Position numbers and translations under genes: made by a program. Source: Halomonas sp. JB37 (GTDB lineage: Bacteria > Pseudomonadota > Gammaproteobacteria > Pseudomonadales > Halomonadaceae). From it: a stretch of 64,000 bases of DNA. Positions 15,825-24,461 of this stretch are shown here, piece by piece. The notes below the pieces were generated by a model, which was given only the letters and a program-made list of their open reading frames with translations, was not told where the DNA came from and ran no database searches. Within the stretch, counting starts at the first letter, position 1; every line of letters begins with the position of its first letter. Location: positions 1,426,001-1,490,000 of the forward strand of contig NZ_NRGW01000001.1 in assembly GCF_002332255.1 (NCBI RefSeq). Direction: 5' to 3'.

Positions 15825-16841
15825 ATGACGATGCGACCTAGCCCGATTGCCGCCACCGTTGATTTTGATGCCGATGGCGTACAGCACGGTTTTTTAAAGC
15901 TGCCGATTTCCACCGACGAGTCCGCCTGGGGCGCGGTGATGATCCCTATCACGGTGGTGAAAAATGGTGATGGCCCGACGGCGCTGCTGACCGGTGGCAA
16001 CCACGGCGATGAGTACGAAGGCATTACCTCGCTGCTGAAGCTCTCTTCATCGTTGCAGGCGCAAGACGTAACGGGTCGCGTGATTATCGTTCCGTGCATG
16101 AACACGCCCGCGGTCATGGCGGGTAAGCGCACTTCCCCGATGGACAAAGGTAACCTGAATCGCAGCTTTCCCGGCGACCCTAACGGTAGCGTTACGCCGC
16201 AAATTGCCGACTACTTCACGCGCGTACTGGTGCCGATGGCGGACGTAGTGCTTGATCTGCACTCCGGCGGCCGCACGCTGGATATTCTACCGTTTGGCGC
16301 CTCTCACGTGCTGGATAATAAGGCCCAGCAGCAGTCCGCTTTGGAAGGCGCAAAAGCCTTCGGCGCTCCGTACGCAATGGTGATGTTTGAGCTGGATGCG
16401 GAAAAACTTTTCGACACCGCCTGCGAGCGACAAGGCAAAGTGTTTGTGGCCACTGAGCTTGGCGGCGGCGGTACGTCTACGCCCCAAAGCATGGCGATTG
16501 CCGAGCGCGGCGTGCGTAATTTCTTAATTCACTATGGCCTGGTAGAGGGCACGGTTGATATGCCGGCAGAAGGGCAGGTCTACCTGGATATGCCCGATGC
16601 TAGCTGCTACGTACAGAGTCAGCACTCCGGTGTGTTAGAGCTGTTGGTCGCATTAGGGGATGACGTTAAGAAAGGCCAAACGATTGCGTACGTATACGAT
16701 ATGACCCGCAGCGGCACTGATCCGGTTGCTTATAAAGCAGAGCGCGACGGTATCTTAATGGCGCGTCGTGCGCCTTCGTTAATCAATATGGGGGACACCC
16801 TGGCGGTGATTGCCGATGTTGTTGAACGCCTGGAGGCGTAA
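15825..16841 (+). CDS. doeB: N-alpha-acetyl-L-2,4-diaminobutyric acid deacetylase DoeB
   Basis: 338 residues of the succinylglutamate desuccinylase/aspartoacylase zinc hydrolase family. Zinc-binding signature GGNHGDEYEG (HxxE) near residue 55 and the third ligand in LDLHSGG near residue 145; catalytic glutamate in ATELGGGG. DoeB removes the acetyl group from N-alpha-acetyl-diaminobutyrate made by DoeA, releasing L-2,4-diaminobutyrate and acetate. It lies between doeA and doeX, ending 8 bp before doeX, and is probably cotranscribed with both. Confidence 0.95.
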   Translation: MTMRPSPIAATVDFDADGVQHGFLKLPISTDESAWGAVMIPITVVKNGDGPTALLTGGNHGDEYEGITSLLKLSSSLQAQDVTGRVIIVPCMNTPAVMAGKRTSPMDKGNLNRSFPGDPNGSVTPQIADYFTRVLVPMADVVLDLHSGGRTLDILPFGASHVLDNKAQQQSALEGAKAFGAPYAMVMFELDAEKLFDTACERQGKVFVATELGGGGTSTPQSMAIAERGVRNFLIHYGLVEGTVDMPAEGQVYLDMPDASCYVQSQHSGVLELLVALGDDVKKGQTIAYVYDMTRSGTDPVAYKAERDGILMARRAPSLINMGDTLAVIADVVERLEA

Positions 16842-16849
16842 CGCCCGGC

Positions 16850-17326
16850 ATGATGAAACTTGATCGTTTTGACCTGAAAATTCTCGACATTCTCTCCCAA
16901 GACGGGCGAATCACTAAGTCGAAGCTGGCCGAGGCGATTAATCTCTCGATCAGCCCCTGCTGGGAACGCGTAAAGCGCCTTGAAAAGGCTGGCATTATTG
17001 AAGGCTACAGCGCGCGTATCAATAGCGAGGTGCAGGGGCCTCGCAACCCGGTATGGGTTCAAATCGAACTGAAGCAGCATAACGCTGAAAGCTTTGCTCG
17101 CTTTGAAGCGCTGGTAATGGAGACGCCAGACGTAACGGAATGCGTGGCGGTTGGCGGCGGTGTGGATTACCTAGTGAAGTTTGAAGCCCGAACCATCGAT
17201 AGTTATCAGCGTCTGATGGATAAGTGGCTAGTGTCTGAAGCAGGTATAGAACGCTATTTTACGTATATTGTGACTAAAACCGTCAAGCACGCGCCTATTG
17301 GTATCGATACTGACGGTGTCATTTAA
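16850..17326 (+). CDS. doeX: AsnC/Lrp-family regulator DoeX
   Basis: 158 residues: N-terminal helix-turn-helix (ILDILSQDGRITKSKLAEAI ... PCWERVKRLEKAGIIEGY) and C-terminal RAM effector domain. Two ATG codons are adjacent (16850, 16853). Its place inside the ectoine-degradation cluster, directly after doeB, is that of DoeX, which binds the doe promoter region in H. elongata. Likely targets here are the regions upstream of doeA (14241-14523) and doeC (17327-17545). Confidence 0.93.
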   Translation: MMKLDRFDLKILDILSQDGRITKSKLAEAINLSISPCWERVKRLEKAGIIEGYSARINSEVQGPRNPVWVQIELKQHNAESFARFEALVMETPDVTECVAVGGGVDYLVKFEARTIDSYQRLMDKWLVSEAGIERYFTYIVTKTVKHAPIGIDTDGVI

Positions 17327-17545
17327 TAAAGCGCTTACTTTTTATTGCGAACCACCAAAAAAAACCACTGTTAAGCGCCCGCTGACAAAAAAAGTCGCGT
17401 GATAAGCCTTGGTTTTCAAAAACACTTCGTGGCTACTCTCCGTTAACCTCTATGCATTCGATGGCAAGGCTGATGAGCGCTTGCTGACAATGCCACACAG
17501 CTATTGCAGTGCTCGGTTAGCCAGGCTGCATGAGGAGAGGTTTCC

Positions 17546-19042
17546 ATGACCACACTATCGACCACGCTTGCCAAGCGCCTGGAAGATTCGCGACTGTTTC
17601 GGCAGTACGCCTATGTGAACGGTAAATGGACCCACGGCGAAGGCGGTCGAGAAGAAGCGGTTTATGACCCTGCTACCAATGACACTATTGGCCATATCCC
17701 ACTGCTTGAAGCCGCGCAGATTACGGCCGCTGTTGATGCTGCTGACGCTGCTTTCGTGCAGTGGCGGGCGCTACGAGCCGACGAGCGCTGCGAGCGTTTG
17801 CTAGCTTGGTATGACCTGATTCAAGCCAACCGTGAAGACCTCGCTACGATCATGACGCTGGAGCAGGGCAAGCCTTTGCCCGATGCTCGCGGTGAGGTCG
17901 AGTACGGCGCAAGCTTTGTGCGCTGGTTTGCTGAAGAGGGCAAGCGCACCTACGGTGAAACCATCCCCAGCCATATTCCGAATGCGTCGTTGGGCACTAT
18001 TAAAGAGCCTGTCGGCATCGTGGCGATGATTACGCCCTGGAACTTTCCGCTGGCGATGATTACGCGTAAAGCCGCGGCGGCGCTGGCGGCTGGCTGCCCT
18101 GTGATCGTCAAGCCTGCCAATGAAACGCCGTTCTCGGCGCTGGCGTTGGCGGAGCTGGCTGAGCGCGCGGGGATTCCGGCCGGCATTTTTAACGTTGTAC
18201 TGGGTGACCCTGCGGAAGTCTCGAAAATCCTCTGCGCCGAGTCACGTATTCGCGCGCTCTCATTCACCGGTTCCACTCGGGTGGGGCGGCTGTTGATCGA
18301 ACAGAGTGCGCATACCGTTAAGCGGCTTTCTTTGGAGCTGGGTGGCAACGCACCGTTTATTGTTGGTCCAGATATGGATCCAAAGCAGGCTGCCTACGCG
18401 GCGATTGACGCCAAGTTCCAAACGGCAGGGCAAGACTGCCTGGCGGCCAATCGCATTCTGGTACACGAGTCGATCCATGATGAGTTCGTAGAGCAGTTCA
18501 GCCAGCGTATGGCGGCACTCACCGTAGGCAATGGCCTGCACGGCGAGATAGATCTTGGCCCACTAATTCACCGTCAGGCGGTGGAAAAAGCCGCTGCGAT
18601 TGTTGATGACGCTGTTTCTAAAGGCGCCACCATGATTGGCGGTGATCAAAGCAAAGCGCCAGGTGAGAACTTCTTTATGCCGGTACTGCTAACCGGCGTC
18701 ACGGCGAAGATGAAGGTGTGGCGAGAAGAAAACTTTGCCCCCGTGGCAGGCATTACCGCCTACAGCACGGACGATGAAGTCATTGAAATGGCCAACGACA
18801 CTGAGTACGGGCTTGCCGCCTATGTCTACACCCATGATATACGCCGTATATGGAAGCTGATGCGGGCGCTGGAGTACGGCATGGTCAGCGTTAATTCAGT
18901 AAAAATGACCGGCCCGCCGGTGCCCTTTGGCGGTGTAAAACAGTCAGGCCTAGGGCGCGAAGGCGGCGCCACGGGTATCGATGAATATCTGGAAACGAAA
19001 TATTACTGCCTAGGCGCGCTGGGTTCAGCGTCTGGCAGCTAG
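17546..19042 (+). CDS. doeC: Aspartate-semialdehyde dehydrogenase DoeC (aldehyde dehydrogenase family)
   Basis: 498 residues of the succinate-semialdehyde dehydrogenase-like aldehyde dehydrogenase group; GAGGAGAGG precedes ATG. Visible motifs: MITPWNFPLAMITRKAAAAL, nucleotide loop FTGSTRVG, general base in LELGGNAPF, nucleophile cysteine in GQDCLAANR. DoeC oxidises L-aspartate-beta-semialdehyde, formed by the transaminase DoeD from diaminobutyrate, to aspartate. A 219-bp gap after doeX probably holds its own promoter, so doeCD may be a second transcription unit. Confidence 0.93.
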   Translation: MTTLSTTLAKRLEDSRLFRQYAYVNGKWTHGEGGREEAVYDPATNDTIGHIPLLEAAQITAAVDAADAAFVQWRALRADERCERLLAWYDLIQANREDLATIMTLEQGKPLPDARGEVEYGASFVRWFAEEGKRTYGETIPSHIPNASLGTIKEPVGIVAMITPWNFPLAMITRKAAAALAAGCPVIVKPANETPFSALALAELAERAGIPAGIFNVVLGDPAEVSKILCAESRIRALSFTGSTRVGRLLIEQSAHTVKRLSLELGGNAPFIVGPDMDPKQAAYAAIDAKFQTAGQDCLAANRILVHESIHDEFVEQFSQRMAALTVGNGLHGEIDLGPLIHRQAVEKAAAIVDDAVSKGATMIGGDQSKAPGENFFMPVLLTGVTAKMKVWREENFAPVAGITAYSTDDEVIEMANDTEYGLAAYVYTHDIRRIWKLMRALEYGMVSVNSVKMTGPPVPFGGVKQSGLGREGGATGIDEYLETKYYCLGALGSASGS

Positions 19043-19070
19043 TCGCCAAGTTGAAAACAATTTAAAAATA

Positions 19071-19092
19071 CCTTCCCCGTCATGCGGGGAGG
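19071..19092 (+). promoter_or_regulatory. Stem-loop between doeC and doeD
   Basis: CTTCCCCG pairs with CGGGGAGG around TCATG-type loop bases, just upstream of the doeD ribosome site. No T tract follows. It may modulate doeD expression or stabilise processed mRNA. The upstream ATG at 19082 lies inside this stem, which argues against it as the doeD start. Confidence 0.5.
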
Positions 19093-19114
19093 CTTACTGT
19101 ACAGAGAGAACGCT

Positions 19115-20548
19115 ATGAGCTTGCATCAGGATTTAATCGAACGCGACCGTAAAGTTACCTTCCATGCGTCTACCCACCTGCGTGACTTTGCTCACGGTGA
19201 TTTGCCGGGCCGTGTGATTACCGGCGGTAAAGGCATCAATATTGTCGATAAAGATGGCCGCGAGTTTATCGACGGCTTTGCGGGCCTCTACTGCGTGAAC
19301 ATTGGCTATGGCCGCACCGAAGTTGCCGAAGCGATCTATAAGCAGGCTTTAGAGCTTTCTTACTATCACACCTACGTGGGCCACTCTAACGAGCCTCAGA
19401 TCGAGCTTTCCGAGCGCATTATTAAAATCGCGGGCATGAACATGTCCAAGGTTTACTACGGTATGTCCGGAAGCGATGCCAACGAAACCCAGCTTAAAAT
19501 TGTGCGTTACTACAACAACGTGTTGGGTCGCCCACAGAAGAAAAAAGTCATCTCGCGCATGCGTGGCTACCATGGTTCGGGTATCGCATCGGGTTCGTTG
19601 ACTGGCCTGAAAGCGTTTCATGATCACTTCGATTTACCGATTGACACGATTCGGCACACCGAAGCGCCGCATTACTATCTGCGCGCCGCCGAACAGCACG
19701 GCATGACGGAGCTAGAGTTTTCGGCCTACTGTGCTGACAAACTAGAAACAATGATTCTGGAAGAAGGCCCGAATACCGTCGCTGCCTTTATTGGCGAGCC
19801 GGTGCTGGGTACGGGTGGGATCGTGCCGCCGCCGGAAGGTTATTGGGATGCGATTCAAACCGTGCTGAATAAGTACGACGTGCTGTTGATTGCCGATGAA
19901 GTGGTATGTGGCTTTGGCCGTACCGGCTCTGACTTTGGCAGCCATCACTATAATATGAAGCCGGATCTAGTCACTATCGCTAAGGGCTTGACTAGCGCCT
20001 ATCAGCCGCTTTCTGGCGTGATTGTCGGTGAGAAAGTGTGGCAAGTGCTTGAACAGGGCACCGGTGAATACGGCCCGATCGGCCACGGCTGGACCTACTC
20101 TGGCCATGCGTTAGGCTGTGCTGCCGCGCTTGCCAATCTGGATATCATCGAGCGTGAGAACTTGGTGGGTAACGCCGCTGAAACTGGCGCTTATTTTCAG
20201 CAACAGCTAAAAGCTAACTTCGAAGGCCACCCGTTGCTGGGTGACGTGCGCGGTGTTGGCCTAATGGCCGCGCTAGAGTTCTCGCCTGATGCTAGCCAGC
20301 GCCTGCATTTCGAGCCAGCGCTCAAAGTCGGCCCGCGCGTTGCCGCTGCTGCCATGGAAGAGAACCTGATAGCTCGGGCGATGCCGCAAGGGGATATTCT
20401 TGGCTTTGCGCCGCCGCTAACCATTAACCGTGGCGAAGTAGACGAGATGATTGGTCGTGCCAAGCGCGCCATCGACCGCGTTACCGATGAGCTTACGCGC
20501 TCAGGTGATCTTAAAACCGGCAAACAAGAAGCTGCGTTTACGGTTTGA
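19115..20548 (+). CDS. doeD: L-2,4-diaminobutyrate transaminase DoeD
   Basis: 477 residues from ATG 19115 (MSLHQDLIERD), preceded by GAGAG. Class III PLP-dependent aminotransferase: YYGMSGSDANETQLK, cofactor aspartate in LLIADEVVCGFGRTG and the Schiff-base lysine in TIAKGLTSAYQPL. DoeD transfers the gamma-amino group of diaminobutyrate to a keto acid, yielding aspartate semialdehyde for DoeC. Last gene of the ectoine-degradation cluster, followed by a strong terminator. Confidence 0.93.
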   Translation: MSLHQDLIERDRKVTFHASTHLRDFAHGDLPGRVITGGKGINIVDKDGREFIDGFAGLYCVNIGYGRTEVAEAIYKQALELSYYHTYVGHSNEPQIELSERIIKIAGMNMSKVYYGMSGSDANETQLKIVRYYNNVLGRPQKKKVISRMRGYHGSGIASGSLTGLKAFHDHFDLPIDTIRHTEAPHYYLRAAEQHGMTELEFSAYCADKLETMILEEGPNTVAAFIGEPVLGTGGIVPPPEGYWDAIQTVLNKYDVLLIADEVVCGFGRTGSDFGSHHYNMKPDLVTIAKGLTSAYQPLSGVIVGEKVWQVLEQGTGEYGPIGHGWTYSGHALGCAAALANLDIIERENLVGNAAETGAYFQQQLKANFEGHPLLGDVRGVGLMAALEFSPDASQRLHFEPALKVGPRVAAAAMEENLIARAMPQGDILGFAPPLTINRGEVDEMIGRAKRAIDRVTDELTRSGDLKTGKQEAAFTV

Positions 20549-20570
20549 TAACCTGCTTTAGCCGCTTAAA

Positions 20571-20605
20571 CGCCGCAGCCCAGCGCTGCGGCGTTTTTAT
20601 TTTTG
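20571..20605 (+). terminator. Rho-independent terminator after doeD
   Basis: CGCCGCAGC pairs with GCTGCGGCG around a short loop, followed by TTTTTATTTTT. It is 22 bp past the doeD stop and ends the doe cluster. Confidence 0.93.
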
Positions 20606-20686
20606 AAGGGGGCGGCTATGCTTAATACTCTTAATGTTGAATTCAGCCGTAAGGTAAGCCATTCGATAGTGAAGGAGTAGCCAACG

Positions 20687-21364
20687 ATGCAACCGGTATT
20701 AGCCTTTGATGTATACGGCACGCTGATCGATACCCAGGGAGTCACAGTTGAGCTAGGAAGGCGCTTGAAGGATGCTGCTAAAGTAGATGAGTTTGCCCGC
20801 CGTTGGCGCGACAAACAGCTTGAATACAGCTTTCGCCATGGCCTGATGGGGGCCTATGTGCCGTTCTCCGAATGTACGCGCGAAGCGCTAGTGTTCGTTG
20901 ATCGTGCGCTGCATACTGGTCTTTCTGATAATGACCACGATCACCTAATGGCCGTATATGGAGAGTTGCCCGCTTTCGACGATGTAGTGCCAGCGTTGGA
21001 TCAACTTCGCAGTGCGGGCATTCGCTGTGTGGCATTTTCGAACGGCACTGCAGACGCCGTATCTAAACTGCTCACCCGCGCAGGCGTTGAGAACCACATG
21101 GACGATGTCATTAGTGCCGACGAGGTGAAGCGCTTTAAGCCCGACCCCGCCGTGTATGCGCATTTGCGTAGCCGTTTAGAAACCAGGCCCGAGCAAACGT
21201 GGCTGATTTCCAGTAATCCGTTTGACGTGATTGGAGCAACCCATGCGGGGTTGCGCAGTGCCTGGATCCGCCGCCGCTCCGATGCGCCTTTCGACCCATG
21301 GGGAATAGAGCCGGATATGACAGTCACTGATTTAGAAACACTGGCTGATCGACTTATTGGTTAG
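20687..21364 (+). CDS. Haloacid dehalogenase type II / HAD hydrolase
   Basis: 225 residues, the length of L-2-haloacid dehalogenases. HAD motif I FDVYGTLID supplies the nucleophile Asp8; arginine in RWRDKQLEY corresponds to the halide-site arginine; motif II SNGTAD, lysine in KRFKPDP and the SSNPFDVIGA motif are all present. These residues make a (S)-2-haloacid dehalogenase (halide release with inversion, giving a 2-hydroxyacid) more likely than a phosphatase. Physiological substrate unknown. GGAG lies 9 nt before ATG. It is followed by two small same-strand genes, the second being luxS. Confidence 0.85.
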   Translation: MQPVLAFDVYGTLIDTQGVTVELGRRLKDAAKVDEFARRWRDKQLEYSFRHGLMGAYVPFSECTREALVFVDRALHTGLSDNDHDHLMAVYGELPAFDDVVPALDQLRSAGIRCVAFSNGTADAVSKLLTRAGVENHMDDVISADEVKRFKPDPAVYAHLRSRLETRPEQTWLISSNPFDVIGATHAGLRSAWIRRRSDAPFDPWGIEPDMTVTDLETLADRLIG

Positions 21365-21425
21365 GTTGGTAACCCGCTTCAACAAGTCGCATAATGACGC
21401 CCAATTAATGCCTTAGGATACGAAC

Positions 21426-21773
21426 ATGTCAGAGAAAATTTACTGCGTTGCTGGCTTTAAGCCTAAGCCGGGCAAAGAAGAAGCGGTATTCAAAGCGCTT
21501 CAGTCATTAGAGCCGAATACGCACCGTGAAGACGCCTGCATTCACTACACAGTGACGCGTCAGATCGACAACCCCTTCGCTCAGGGCGCCGGCTACCCGA
21601 TCGTTTTTCATGAAATTTGGGCCAGCCGTGAAGAGTTTGAAGCCCACTGTCAGCGTAAAGAGATTCAGGATTTCTTTGCTAAGCACGTTGAATCGCCGGA
21701 TGGTGATATTGAAGATGCCAACGTGTGCGTCTATACCGATGAACCCTTGAATTTTGACGCGCCGAAGGTTTAA
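21426..21773 (+). CDS. ABM-domain protein (putative quinol monooxygenase family)
   Basis: 115 residues with one antibiotic-biosynthesis-monooxygenase fold: VAGFKPKPGKEEAVFKAL at the start, IVFHEIWASREEFEAH in the middle and a short C-terminal tail. The family includes small cofactor-free dimeric monooxygenases such as YgiN, but many members lack a known substrate. AGGA lies 8 nt before ATG. Located 61 bp after the dehalogenase gene and 48 bp before luxS on the same strand. Confidence 0.8.
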   Translation: MSEKIYCVAGFKPKPGKEEAVFKALQSLEPNTHREDACIHYTVTRQIDNPFAQGAGYPIVFHEIWASREEFEAHCQRKEIQDFFAKHVESPDGDIEDANVCVYTDEPLNFDAPKV

Positions 21774-21821
21774 TTTTAGCGTGTAGATTAGGCCTAACAG
21801 CAACGCTGAAAAGGAGCCAAA

Positions 21822-22289
21822 ATGACTGAGAAAAAAATGAACGTCGAGAGCTTTAACCTGGATCATACCAAGGTGAAAGCCCCGTACGTGCGGCTAGCGG
21901 ATATTAAAGAAGGCCAGAACGGCGACCGTATCCATAAATACGATTTGCGGATCTGCCAGCCTAATAAAGAGCACATGGAGATGCCCGCGCTGCACTCTCT
22001 TGAGCATTTAATGGCTGAGTTATCACGCAATCACACGGATAAAGTGGTCGATATCAGCCCGATGGGCTGCCAAACCGGCTTCTATATCGCGATGATTAAT
22101 CACGATGATTACGACGGCGTACTGGCCATCATCGAACAAACGCTGAACGATGTGCTCGTCGCGACCGACGTACCCGCCTGCAACGAAATGCAGTGCGGCT
22201 GGGCCGCTAGCCATAGCTTGGAAGGCGCCCAGGAGCTTGCGCGTAACCTGCTGGCCAAACGCAGCGAATGGACCGAAGTGTTTGCTTAA
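21822..22289 (+). CDS. luxS: S-ribosylhomocysteine lyase LuxS
   Basis: 155 residues, GGAG before ATG. The metal site is complete: [14 protein letters not shown] (HxxEH) plus cysteine in MQCGWAASH. LuxS cleaves S-ribosylhomocysteine to homocysteine and DPD, the precursor of autoinducer-2, in the activated methyl cycle. It is followed by its own terminator. No lsrB/luxP-type receptor gene is in the window, so signalling use of AI-2 is open while the metabolic role is firm. Confidence 0.97.
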   Translation: MTEKKMNVESFNLDHTKVKAPYVRLADIKEGQNGDRIHKYDLRICQPNKEHMEMPALHSLEHLMAELSRNHTDKVVDISPMGCQTGFYIAMINHDDYDGVLAIIEQTLNDVLVATDVPACNEMQCGWAASHSLEGAQELARNLLAKRSEWTEVFA

Positions 22290-22321
22290 GCTCTAGCTAA
22301 CTCCAGAAAAGCAGTAAGCTG

Positions 22322-22357
22322 AACGCCTTCTGAGCATATAAGCCAGGAGGCGTTTTT
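22322..22357 (+). terminator. Terminator after luxS
   Basis: AACGCCT...AGGAGGCG with additional pairing of CTG/CCAG inside, followed by TTTTT. It begins 32 bp after the luxS stop. Confidence 0.75.
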
Positions 22358-22619
22358 ATTATCTGTACATTAACGGATACAAAAATGCCCACCCACGGTG
22401 ACATGCTGGTAGAGGGAACGCATTTTCCCGCGAGAGAGGCTTTAATAAGCTGCTTTTCGCTTGGCTTAAAGCTTGTGTTAATGCGCGTGGCTATTGCTTG
22501 CGGCAGGGCCAAACGATGTGTCGGAGCTGACCCAGTGCGCCATACACGTCAGCCGTAAAACGCTGTTTAATATCGCCGGCGCTTACGCAGTTGTGATTTA
22601 GCTCTATTCTGGGCCGATC
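22358..22619. other. Gap after luxS with no intact gene
   Basis: 262 bases with several short interrupted reading frames. Plus-strand fragments MPTHGDMLVEG (from 22385) and, in another frame, ELTQCAIHVSRKTLFNIAGA (about 22526-22585) faintly resemble a HigA-type antitoxin broken by frameshifts, but the match is too weak to call. Confidence 0.3.
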
Positions 22620-23108
22620 CTAAAATACTTCGAGCGCTGAGGAGTCATTCAACGCGCCACTATTAATGATCTTTCGGCACAGGCTCAGAAACGTTTTTCG
22701 TTCTAAGTCTGTTAGCGCGCCAAATACCTCTTCTTGGCGCCGAACCACCTTATTTTTGATCTCTGAAAGCAAGGCGACGCCTTCGGTGGTAGGAAAGAGC
22801 TGCTTCGCCCGCGTGTCATTATTATCGACTTCGCGTTTGATCAGGCAACGATTTTCAAGAAGTTTGATAGCTCGGCTGATTGAGTTCTGTGGTCGCGGGA
22901 AGAGAATCTGTACGTCTTTTGCCAGAATGCCTGGGAAATAAGTGACTGCATAAAGCGTTGACCACGCATTTACTGGCATATCGTAGTTTTTTTCGATGAA
23001 GCGGCTCGTCACTTGGTTATTAGCCAGTACTATGTGACTCATCGCCATCAGGTAGCACAGATCCGAGGAGAAGACCTCCTCAAGCATTGAAAACCCTTTG
23101 TCAGTCAT
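22620..23108 (-). CDS. MarR-family transcriptional regulator
   Basis: 162 residues from ATG 23108, with GAAAGGGG upstream; the longer frame to 23282 runs through the divergent promoter. Winged helix-turn-helix: AWSTLYAVTYFPGILAKDVQ, FPRPQNSISRAIKLLENRCL and wing KREVDNNDTRAKQLFPTTEG. Divergent from a membrane transporter and an M20 amidase, which it probably controls through the 28-bp palindrome between them. Codon usage is more AT-rich than in neighbouring housekeeping genes. Confidence 0.88.
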   Translation of the reverse strand: MTDKGFSMLEEVFSSDLCYLMAMSHIVLANNQVTSRFIEKNYDMPVNAWSTLYAVTYFPGILAKDVQILFPRPQNSISRAIKLLENRCLIKREVDNNDTRAKQLFPTTEGVALLSEIKNKVVRRQEEVFGALTDLERKTFLSLCRKIINSGALNDSSALEVF

Positions 23109-23134
23109 CCTTGATACCCCTTTCAACAGTATTA

Positions 23135-23163
23135 ATACCACCTCATACCACCTCATACCACCA
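23135..23163. repeat. Short direct repeat ATACCACCTC upstream of the MarR gene
   Basis: Two perfect adjacent 10-bp copies (23135-23144, 23145-23154) and a partial third (ATACCACC). Probably in the 5' leader of the MarR gene; no known function. Confidence 0.8.
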
Positions 23164-23171
23164 TACTCTTG

Positions 23172-23199
23172 CAATATAAATCCATATGGATCTATATTG
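23172..23199. promoter_or_regulatory. 28-bp near-perfect palindrome, probable MarR operator
   Basis: CAATATA-A-ATCCAT followed by ATGGAT-C-TATATTG: 13 of 14 positions pair about a centre at 23185/23186. It lies 64 bp upstream of the MarR start and 75 bp upstream of the transporter start, as expected for an autoregulated divergent operator. Confidence 0.65.
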
Positions 23200-23273
23200 A
23201 GTTTTAGCGCGCAGCATATTACAAGTTGAAGGCTACTCAGCGGGCTGCGTTCAAACCGAGAGGAGGGGTTCTC

Positions 23274-24461
23274 ATGCCACAACTAGCAGCCTTCGCAATA
23301 CTTGTGTTCATTCTTTACATTGGCGATGTTGTCGCTTTACGTACCAAATCCAAGCTGCCTTCCGTTTTTGTATGCGCCGTCTTATTTTTGATCGGTTATT
23401 GGACTTTTTTTCCCGAAAATATAGTTGAGATTGCGGGCATTCCAACACCCGTAGTTTATCTCGCTATATATCTGCTAATTACCAATATGGGAACGTTGCT
23501 GTCGATCGATGAATTGAAGCGCCAGTGGCGAACGGTCGTCATTGCGCTTTCCGGTATCGCCGGCATAGCAGCAATTCTATTCACTGTGGGACGGCTTTTC
23601 CTTGATTACCAAACAGTAATTGTAGCAACTCCTCCACTAACCGGCGGCATTGTGTCCTCACTGATCATGTCGCAGGCGGCTTCTGAGGCCGGTCTCGAAA
23701 GCCTTGCGGTGCTTGCTATCCTGATATACGTGATGCAGGGGTTCATCGGCTATCCTCTAACGTCGATGATGCTACAACGAGAAGGGCGTCGCGTTCTCAG
23801 CCTTTATCGCGCCGGTCAATGGACAGTCAATGATGCTGCAACCAGTTCGACATCGAATGAAAATCCGATGCCGCGCCTCTTTCAAAAGCTGCCGCCTGCT
23901 TATAACACGGTTTACTTCAAGCTTTTCCGGCTAGGGGTTGTTGCCTTTCTGGCGTGGGGTGTAGCTCAACTGCTTCAACCTTTTTTCGATATCAGCCCCT
24001 TTGTACTTTGTCTGATTGGTGGCGTACTCGCATCTTCATTTGGCTTTCTCGAACGCCAGCCTCTGCAGTCGGCAAACTCTTTCGGCTTTATCATCATGGT
24101 GTTGATGCTGTTTATTTTCGGTGGCCTTAATCGGGCAACACCTGAAATGTTGCTTGATCTCGCAGGGCCCATGTTTGGGGCGATTATTATCGGCATCGTT
24201 GGCATGTATATTTTTTCATACATTGCGGGCAAAATTTTTGGGATGACGCCAGCTATGGCCTTTGCCTGCTCACTGACAGCGCTTTATGGGTTCCCCGCGG
24301 ACTACGTTATTACTAATGAAGTAGTCAACACACTTACCGACGATGAGAAGGAGCGCGCAGCACTTTCTGCACATATGATGCCTTCTATGCTGGTCGCCGG
24401 ATTCGTTACGGTGACTATGGTGTCCGTTGTTATAGCAGGTATTTTCACAGGATTGATCTAA
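23274..24461 (+). CDS. Multi-span membrane transporter of unassigned family
   Basis: 395 residues from ATG 23274, with GAGGAGG upstream. About ten to eleven hydrophobic segments, arranged as two halves. The first half has PPLTGGIVSSLIMSQAASEA and the second MAFACSLTALYGFPADYVI, glycine/alanine-rich loops reminiscent of ESS/2-HCT-type (GltS/CitS-like) carriers, but I cannot place it in a named family. Its stop overlaps the start of the next gene (TAATG), an M20 amidase, so it may import that enzyme's substrate. Divergent MarR protein is the likely regulator. Confidence 0.75.
   Translation: MPQLAAFAILVFILYIGDVVALRTKSKLPSVFVCAVLFLIGYWTFFPENIVEIAGIPTPVVYLAIYLLITNMGTLLSIDELKRQWRTVVIALSGIAGIAAILFTVGRLFLDYQTVIVATPPLTGGIVSSLIMSQAASEAGLESLAVLAILIYVMQGFIGYPLTSMMLQREGRRVLSLYRAGQWTVNDAATSSTSNENPMPRLFQKLPPAYNTVYFKLFRLGVVAFLAWGVAQLLQPFFDISPFVLCLIGGVLASSFGFLERQPLQSANSFGFIIMVLMLFIFGGLNRATPEMLLDLAGPMFGAIIIGIVGMYIFSYIAGKIFGMTPAMAFACSLTALYGFPADYVITNEVVNTLTDDEKERAALSAHMMPSMLVAGFVTVTMVSVVIAGIFTGLI

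Noticed and set aside
22297..22512. 71-residue minus-strand frame after luxS
   Set aside because: Runs through the luxS terminator, no ribosome site and no recognisable domain.
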